Shown here: piece after piece, positions 56,633 through 64,000 of the stretch
How the letters are laid out: every line of letters starts with the position of its first letter
Position numbering within the stretch: position 1 is the stretch's first letter
Origin: Annona cherimola
Lineage: Eukaryota > Streptophyta > Magnoliopsida > Magnoliales > Annonaceae
Direction: 5' to 3'
Length of the DNA stretch: 64,000 nucleotides
Assembly: GCA_030490835.1 (NCBI GenBank)
Contig: CM059977.1
Span: 19,635,335 to 19,699,334 of the forward strand
Made by a program: the position numbers and the translations under genes
The notes under the pieces: model-generated
Told to the model about the DNA's origin: nothing
The model's input: the letters and a program-made list of their open reading frames with translations, nothing else
Database searches by the model: none

Positions 56633-58329
56633 TCAATTGCATACAAATTATTTTAGATCCATGTAATATCTAAAATTCCCATATTATTTATAGAAATTAA
56701 CAGAGTACTGCACAGGAACACATGCAATCTTATGTAAAATTCCCGTCACGTTCTAATGCTGTCCATGGCTATTATCTCCAAATGGGAAATTGATACGATA
56801 CATGACCTGATTATATTAAAGGGACTGCGGGTGTTTGATAGCTTAGCTTGAGCTTTTCTAATAATAGTATCTGAGCCTGGTAATGGAATTAAAGGCTACA
56901 GGTTTGACTTGCAGAAAAGGTAACTTAAATGGCTGGATTAAAAATACTTTATTAATACATGAGTGAAATCTAGTTAAAGATGGAAGAGAAACTATATCAA
57001 AGTGTTCAAGAGACTAACATGAGTGTGTATAAAGTAGTGTTAGTGAAAGTTTAATTATTAGGTAGAGACAGAGAACTTCGTTACTCTACCCCTGGAGTAC
57101 ACTTCTGTGATCGAAGATGGGTGTGCTGATTAAAAAAATTAAAACCATATCAAATAGAATTCAAAATTTTTTCCAATTTTGTCTCATAATATATCTTGCG
57201 TGGGCCAAATCTAAACAAAATTCAAAAAATAAAAAAAATAATATCTGGCATTAGACGCAAATATGCCTAGAGGTATTGGATCATTACCCATATTAAAAAT
57301 GATCTAGATTTTTTAAAAAAATTTAACATATAAAAACAATTTTTAGTTTTTAGATCGTACGCTGTGAGAATGCGTGTGACACAATTAAAAATCATGGGCT
57401 GTGAAACAAGCGGTTGCAAAGAATGAGTAATCCAATCAGTTTCTTTGTATTCTAAGAATATTTTTAAAAATCTAAGTAATTGCGATATACATATATTATG
57501 ATGCCAAAAATCATTTTCATTGGAATCTTGTAATTTAAAAATTTTACGTCTTTTGACAGTGAATTTTTTTTTATGAAACTATTAAAATTTGAATTTTTTT
57601 GCAAATAAACTATAAGATATAAATTTTTTTAAAACATTTGATCTTAAAATACATATGGATAAATATTATTAAAGATTTAAATTTTAAAAAACATTTTTAA
57701 AATATAAAAAAGCATCCTGTTGGACAAAGCTGTTCGAAATACTCCCCTTAACCGTACCTCTACATGTATTCAACTATTTATATGTGGAGATTGGATAAGA
57801 TATTGGACAATGTGAATGTATTATGTAGCGGCCTATCTCAGAATTTTTTTTTTGTTTTTGTTTTCATGAACATCAGAAACTGCTGAGGATTATCATTGTT
57901 CTAATATATTAGCTTCTTGTTACAGTGCTTGAGTGTCCCTTAACCTTTGAGGAACCAATCATCTAACCATCGGCCACATTTTGTTCTTGGAACGTTCGAT
58001 GTCTCCTTCAGTAGTGCATGATTTTCTGAAAACCATATATCCAAGCATTTCAAAACATGTAATTTCCCCGAGATAGTTACCAAAGTTATCTCTATATTCA
58101 AAAACCAAAACAGCAATAGTTACCATCACTTATTAAGTGGTTCACATGAGTATAAACAGATTTTAGGATAACCACCTGTAATTAGTACAGGTGGCTGGGA
58201 GCTTTATCTTAGGTGTGGTCTTGAGTTTGAAACCTAGTAGGGGTATATTCTCTTATTTAATTATGAGGGCTATATTGTCCCTAAAATATATAGCAAGAGT
58301 TGATTTTTCCTTTTCTACATTTTTCTTTG
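56633..58329. other. Intergenic, no gene
   Basis: About 1.7 kb of AT-rich DNA. Near 58160-58260 'aggtggctgggagc' and 'ttgagtttgaaacctag' could be A- and B-box-like parts of an old SINE, without a readable target duplication. Otherwise nothing. Confidence 0.45.
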
Positions 58330-58763
58330 GGAAAATTCCTTCTAAATCCTTATATGTATAATATTTTATAAATTCCTTCTCTACTCATAACAATTTATTC
58401 TAAATTTCTCTCATGCCCACGCCACCAATGTGACTCTTATCTACCCTATCGAAAGATGATTTTGTCCATTTAAATTTTCTAACTAAGACAATTCATCCTT
58501 AACACTACTCAATTAATGATAGTAAATCATTAATATACGATATTAAATAATTTAAGAGTTATATTAAGGTTGAATTATTTTAATTAGAAAATTTTTAAAA
58601 TGTTAGAACTGTTTTTTCAATGAGATAAATAAAAATTGTGTTAATGACATAGGTATAATAGAAATTTATTATGAAATGTTATGTGTATAAATTTTTTTTA
58701 TAAAATATTATGAATATATTAGAAATTAGGAATAGAGGTTGAGAGTATAGAAGTAATTCTCCA
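58330..58763. mobile_element. Palindromic MITE, second family (related copy at 44383)
   Basis: The left arm 'aaattccttctaaatcctta' and the reverse complement of the right 'gaattacttctatactctca' are related. 'tataatattttataaattcc' is mirrored by 'ataaaatattatgaata'. The halves fold near 58530 at 'taaatcattaatatacga'. Ends are approximate. Confidence 0.6.
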
Positions 58764-59001
58764 TTCTTCTTTAGAAAAGTAACAGAACACGTTCAAAACA
58801 TGCAGAGTTGTCGAAAAGTTCTTTTACTTTAATTCGACACACTTGCTATTTCGACCAATAGAACCAGTGGATAAATGAATTTCTGTAAAAGCTAAAGTAG
58901 CTTAAAATTAGAAATGGATGTAGACTTCGTCTCTACTGGGAGGATTCTCTGTCACTTTTTATCATATCCAATTAGGAAAATTCCTATCTTACCCCTTGAT
59001 T

Positions 59002-59247
59002 GGTGTGTTTGAAAAGTGATAAAAAAAAATTTAGCGTAAAAAATTTTGAAATATGAGAAAATGATGTGATATGATAAGGTAATGATAAAGAGTAACTATA
59101 ATAAAATTAAAATATATAGATTAGATGTACTGGTAATTGTATAGAAATGATTGAAAAATGTGATAATTGTATAAGAAGAAATGAATAAATAATTATAAAA
59201 TATAGTAATTGCGGATAGTGAAAAGTTTTATATATTACCAAACACCC
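59002..59247. mobile_element. GGTGTGTTTG-ended MITE, about 246 bp
   Basis: Left end 'ggtgtgtttgaaaagtg', right end 'attaccaaacaccc'. The interior follows the family order ('gatgtgatatgataagg', 'ataaaattaaaatatatag', 'gtatagaaatgattgaaaaa'). A clear short target duplication was not found. Confidence 0.65.
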
Positions 59248-61046
59248 ATTTGTTTGATTTCGACTAGTTCCTAAGTAAAAAGCTTATTTTTCATATAAAC
59301 ATTATTTTGGACTCACTACAAGAAAATAATCTTTTTCAACCCTTATTAGCACGGAAAAATTTTTATTAGCAAGAAAAATTTTTATGTTAGAAAAATTTTA
59401 TGCCTTATGATGATATTTTTATAGATAAGAAAAAATTTCCTTGCTTATACTGAGACTTTTATAGGAGATAAGATTTTTATTGCTTAAAATAATACTTTTG
59501 CAACCAAATCAAAACGTCCTTACTTTGAACACAAAAATTATGAATAATTTGCAACCAAATTTCTTCTTGATGATTGCTATATGGAACATGCTGCAAATTA
59601 TTACCAATTAAATTTTTATTTAGTAACCAAATTTTAACCTTTTGTAAGAAAATTTTCTTTGCCAAAAGTCAAAATTTGTGTACCTTCTAATTAAGTTCAT
59701 TTTCAAAAAAATTAAACCAACTAAATGTGCAAAAAAATTTTGAATACATGAGCCTAAGAAAAGCAGGAGTCCAGCGGATGCAATTATCAAAAAACATGTT
59801 TGGAAATTTCTAAGGAATTTGGGTTAATTATAAATATTACTATGAGTTTTATCTTTATTTTCAAATACAATCATATATTTGTAAAAATAACAAATATGAC
59901 CAGAAATTTTTGCATATATAATTAGTTTTGTGTATTTGCTATTATCAAACTATTCTTATCTATAACTTAAATTCATCTTTTCATTTTCTTGAATTAAGAA
60001 TGATTTTTCAAGTATTTTATATTTTGATAATCATATATGTGATATTCTTCGATAGTACTTTAGCTACTGAAGATTTCAATGTGTCATCCTGTTTTACGCT
60101 TGCCTTAATGATAATCAAAGTGCAACCAATTTGAACTATTTAGAGTTATTTATTTAACTAAGAGATTAAAATTTCGTCCAAATCAAAGTACGTATGAACT
60201 ACATTTGGAACATGTCTAAGATAACTGAATATTTTTTAGATTTATATATCAGTTTCATCGTTATGTATTTAACATCTAAATCCTTCAAAATATTATTTTT
60301 ATGTGAATAAATGATTTTCTGAAGTATTATTACATTCTAACATATCTATAAATAGAGTTAAATATTTTTGTTAATCTGCATATGATTATACTTATTTGAA
60401 AGCACATATGGACTACCCAATTAATTAAAATAATTTTAGTATAATAGCAAAACAAATGTCTTTTAATCAGTTGGATTTTAATTTCATAATCAAACTAAAA
60501 TGGAGGTGACACTTTTCAATCTTCAATGGTTTGGGCATTGTTGAAGTATTTTCCATCATATTCATTAATAACTTATTTTTATATTGAGGTTTAAATTTTA
60601 GACAAAATTATTTTGATAAAAACGTATGAGAAAAATCAATAGGAGTGTCAAATTTGAAAATATGTAATAATATTTATCATTTAAATAAATTTACGGTTAA
60701 TTTGAAATGGAAAGAAAATGTGTGATCTGAATTTATCCAAGAAATTGTGTTGGAATCTGTGTATTGCAGTGTTAACGCACAATAAGCGGACATTTGGTAT
60801 TGTGAAAATGGAATATAGAAAGTAGAAAAAGAATATTTTGAAAAATATGTGATTGATTTGAAATAATCTGAGTAAAAATGGAATAAACAAGGTTGTTGGA
60901 TCATAGTTGATAGCAAATGATTAAAATGTAGGAATAAAGTTGAAAAAATAAGATTATTTAATAGATGAATTATTGGACAAACCAAACCCGGTAAGGCGAG
61001 CGCGGATTCCTACTCGTAGATAACCTAAACCAAACTGCATCTCATT
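59248..61046. other. Intergenic, no gene
   Basis: AT-rich. 59330-59480 has loosely repeated 'gaaaaatttttat' units. About 60230-60380 carries the 'acatctaaatccttcaaaat' and 'gtgaataaatgattttctgaag' phrases of the dispersed repeat at 13470. Frames on the minus strand at 60677-60985 show no domain. Confidence 0.5.
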
Positions 61047-61094
61047 GCGTGTAACCGATCATGCCGTCAAGCGTGTAACCGATCATGCCATCAA
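61047..61094. repeat. 24-bp tandem pair
   Basis: The unit starting gcgtgtaaccgatcatgcc occurs at 61047-61070 and 61071-61094 with one difference (gtcaa versus atcaa), and a partial third begins at 61095. Confidence 0.85.
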
Positions 61095-61175
61095 GCTTGT
61101 AACAACAACAGGCGGCTCCGCTGTTCGTGGCAAAGCTGTTTTCCATGCCCAGCGACCCTTTTCGATCGGGATTTT

Positions 61176-61390
61176 CGACCGGTCAAAAAATATATTTTGT
61201 TTTTTTTTTAAAAAAAAAATATTTTTATAAACATGTTAATCTAGTTATATTTAATCTATAAATCAAGTTTTACCATTTTTGGACATGTATATATATTTAT
61301 TTTGGATTTTTAAATACAGGAGTATTTAAGTCATTTTAAAATATGGTTTATAAATTAAATATAACTAGATTAACATGTTTATAAAAATAT
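61176..61390. mobile_element. CCGGTC-arm palindromic MITE, right arm lost
   Basis: Begins 'tcgaccggtcaaaaaatata', the inner arm of the element at 9800, and continues nearly identically through 'acatgttaatctagttatat', 'tttttaaatacaggagtattt' to 'taactagattaacatgttta'. A central part is deleted, and the right GC arm is absent at about 61390. This is one of the best-preserved copies in sequence. Confidence 0.7.
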
Positions 61391-62626
61391 TTGTTGCGTA
61401 AAGGATCGCTGCTCGTTTTCCATAGCGTGCATTTTCCAACTGCGCGATACAAGTAAATAACCACCTCTTGACCATACATAGGTTGAGCTCCAAAAGCTTT
61501 CGCTTGCACGGCAGAGTCATGCAACATATGATTAGAACGGGTTTTAAATTCTTAATTATAAGATTTAGATTTATTAAATTAAATAATTTCACAACCCGTG
61601 AATCTTTAAATATTTTATATATAAATAGGCGTATTTTTAATATTTTCACGGTATCAAATTTAATCAATATGCAGATAACCTAAATAAAAAAGATGAATTT
61701 ATATTTAAAATATTTACAAAATAGATAAAAATATTTTTTGCATTCATATATTTATAATACATAAAAATTTAAGCTTTCGTCCTTATCTTAGCTCTAAAAC
61801 TCTATTATACATTTTAAATACTATATTCAATATTAATAATATACCTAATCAAGTTATATAAAAGAAAAGATAAAGTTATATATTAAATAAAAAAAATATA
61901 GTATCAATAAAATTATTTAAATTACATAACACATATTATACAATCATATTTTAGTATATAGAATTTAGGTGTCAGATTGATATTTAAGATTGATTTTTGT
62001 CGATATAGATTTATTACACAATCATTTATGTTTATGTTTAAAATTAGTTAAGTATTTATAAATAAGTATGATTTTAAAATTTGATTTATTTTTGAATAGT
62101 TAACAATCAATTTTTGATTTTAAGAATAAATAACACAACAAAATAGTCTCGACTTTAACTCATATTGATTTTATTTTTAAATGTCTAATTAAATATTTTT
62201 ATATATTAAAAAATAAAAATTAGAATACATATTTGAATTTTACATTTTACGAATTATTTTTATATTTTAAAATGGTGTAAATAATTATAAAAATGATTTT
62301 AGAGTTTAATTCATTTTTAACAATAAAATTTTTAATTTAAATTTGAAAATCTTCAAATTTGAAACACTATTTTTCTTAAATATTTAGATTATTAAAATTT
62401 AATATTTAGATTATTAAAATTTAATATTTTAATATGGTGAATAATTCAAATATTCATATTTATTATACAAACATGTTCATTAAATATATGTTTGTCTAAT
62501 TATTCGATTTAAAATTTATACTTTGTTAAAATTAAAAACACAATTTAAATTGTGCTATATTATTTAATATTTATCGTGTGTGCATGGATAATTGCGAAGT
62601 GCACAGCTTTGCGGCATACTACACAC
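61391..62626. other. Intergenic, no gene
   Basis: Strongly AT-rich, about 1.2 kb. A short direct repeat, 'tatttagattattaaaattt', occurs twice at about 62380-62425. No gene or ended element is recognised. Confidence 0.5.
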
Positions 62627-62634
62627 ATAGTTTC

Positions 62635-63546
62635 TAGGGGTGTAAATCGGGTCGGGTTGACTCGGGTTGGCACAAATACAACCCTGACCCACCTTGTAAA
62701 ATCACAACCCAACCCTACTTTCAACCCTACTTTTCACATCTTAACCCAACCCTATTTCAACCTACCTTAAATCGGTTCGGTTCGGGTTAGAAATCGGGCT
62801 AATAGATTACACATGTTATCAATGTTAGTTAAAGTTTTATTCGCCTGAATTTCTAAAATAATAAAAATAATGATAATTATAAAAACAATAAGTACCAATA
62901 AAAGTTCTACATAGCTCAAAAGTGGAGGATAAGTTTAGTAATTGATTCGTTTTTTTGTTTTTGTATTTTTGAGCAATCGATGTCTTCTGCAAGTCAAAAA
63001 GTGAAAGCTAAGTAAAATTATTACAGTAAATTATGCAAAATAGAAAAATGAATATTATAGTCTTACTTACCTTCTTAGTTGGCTTCCAATCAAAGCTACA
63101 AACATCTTAAGTTCTCAGTTGACCTGTTATGTTATTCTAAATCACCAATGCGAGCAAATATCTAAACAACCTATTTACGATGCAATATAATCAAATAATC
63201 CAAACACAATTTCACAACTAATTAACCAAATATATTTCCAAACCAAATAAATTCAAACAACATTTGACAACCAAATAGTCAAACAAATTTTCAAACTCAA
63301 CACAATTTTATTTAAATATCTAAGCAATATGAATGAAATACACTCTCATAAATATATGTAAATACATATCTTATGAAATCGGGTCGGGTCGGGTCGACTG
63401 ACCCATAACCCAACCCATTTTTAAAATCGGGTCGGGTTGAACCCATTTTTTAAAAACCAAATTTCCAAAACCTCAACCCAACCATGGTATAAATCGGTTC
63501 GGGTTGATGCGGGCTCGAGTTGAACCCAACCCTATTTACACCCCTA
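62635..63546. mobile_element. Non-autonomous hAT-type element, 912 bp
   Basis: Exact 8-bp target duplication atagtttc at 62627-62634 and 63547-63554. The left end taggggtgtaaatcggg and the reverse complement of the right end taggggtgtaaataggg match at 15 or more positions. Subterminal regions are dense in 'cgggtcgggttg', 'caacccaaccc' and 'aatcggttcgggtt' motifs. The middle is AT-rich with no transposase. The 72-codon frame at 62552-62770 spans the left terminus and is meaningless. Confidence 0.92.
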
Positions 63547-63579
63547 ATAGTTTCCATTACATGGGCTTCGTTGCACCAT

Positions 63580-63849
63580 TTTTTAAAAATAATTGTTTAC
63601 ATCATACATCGTGATATCCTTACATTATAACGGAGCACATTCATACCCTCACAATGGAGGAAAAATATTTCCTGAAACCCTCTACGGGGAAATTATGTAA
63701 AAACACCATATCAAGAGGGAAATTGTAAAATCTATCACTTTAAAAGGAATAAACTGTAAAAACTTCTTTGTGGAAAGGAGATTCGAACACTCGCCCGTCC
63801 ATAATCCATGGTTGAGGCCGTGATATTACCACCGTGCCAAAGCAGCAGC
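63580..63849 (-). mobile_element. tRNA-derived SINE, about 270 bp, antisense
   Basis: Flanked by a 16-bp direct repeat with two mismatches, ggcttcgttgcaccat (63564-63579) and ggcttcgtcgcatcat (63850-63865). On the minus strand the head reads 'tttggcacggtggtaatatc' (A-box-like) and then 'gtgttcgaatctcc' (B-box-like). The body shares 'acaatttccctct' and 'gtgagggtatgaatgtgctc' with the SINE at 53159 (there 'acaattccctct' and 'gacagttatgaatgtactc'). The tail side is T-rich on +. Confidence 0.75.
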
Positions 63850-63865
63850 GGCTTCGTCGCATCAT

Positions 63866-64000
63866 TCAATGGGCAACGTACGTGTGCTACTCAAGCAAAG
63901 AGGCCGTCACTCTTCAGTCTTCACGTGTGCTTCGGGAAAATTTTAAGCTTATGCCCCCAAACCTACCATTCAAACCTGTATAAAAATATATTAAACATAT
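63866..64000. other. End of window, nothing recognised
   Basis: Short mixed-composition sequence continuing beyond the window. Confidence 0.5.

Noticed and set aside
58160..58260. tRNA gene or SINE near 'ggtggctgggagc'
   Set aside because: No cloverleaf can be drawn and no target duplication or tail is evident; kept only as a remark.
1..64000. CRISPR arrays, rRNA, telomeric repeats, integrated viral genes or biosynthetic cluster
   Set aside because: No regularly spaced repeats, ribosomal motifs, telomere-type heptamers, viral domains or grouped enzyme genes were seen on either strand.

Overview
This window looks like nuclear DNA of a flowering plant, most likely a eudicot. It is AT-rich, has large GT-AG introns, carries two intact intron-containing plant genes, and is crowded with short non-autonomous DNA transposons. 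I saw no operons, CRISPR arrays, rRNA, convincing tRNA genes or viral genes. The species cannot be fixed from sequence alone.

Two genes can be modelled end to end, both on the + strand. The first (about 7441-21907, 20 coding exons, 557 codons plus stop in the preferred model) encodes a protein with an N-terminal coiled coil and a C-terminal domain like the A9 repeats of AIR9. Its introns hold a palindromic transposon, several local duplications, a dead copy of one of its own exons, and a run of broken coding-like fragments. The second (47885-50065, four exons, 240 aa) is a PLATZ-family zinc-binding transcription factor with all its metal ligands.

The rest is a mobile-element landscape. Three hAT-type elements have exact 8-bp target duplications (559-1153, 54351-55858, 62635-63546). 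A family of long-TIR palindromic MITEs has 9-bp duplications where they can be read (9800-10223, 34558-34914, 51210-51588) plus eroded copies. A very abundant GGTGTGTTTG-ended MITE family recurs from 4.4 to 59 kb. There is also a probable 1.8-kb solo LTR, a dead LINE, three SINEs with 11-16 bp target duplications, and segmental and tandem duplications.

Several insertions are nested, so their order can be read: a MITE inside the RNase H region of the LINE; the solo LTR inside a MITE; a hAT element inside a palindromic MITE; a MITE in one of three tandem repeats, with the other two preserving the empty site. Two GC-rich stretches (26060-26495 and 27340-27777) look like pieces of a membrane-protein gene that I could not assign and that may be broken.

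No new defence or biosynthetic system is evident. The most informative content is the exon duplication inside the A9 gene and the nested transposon stratigraphy.
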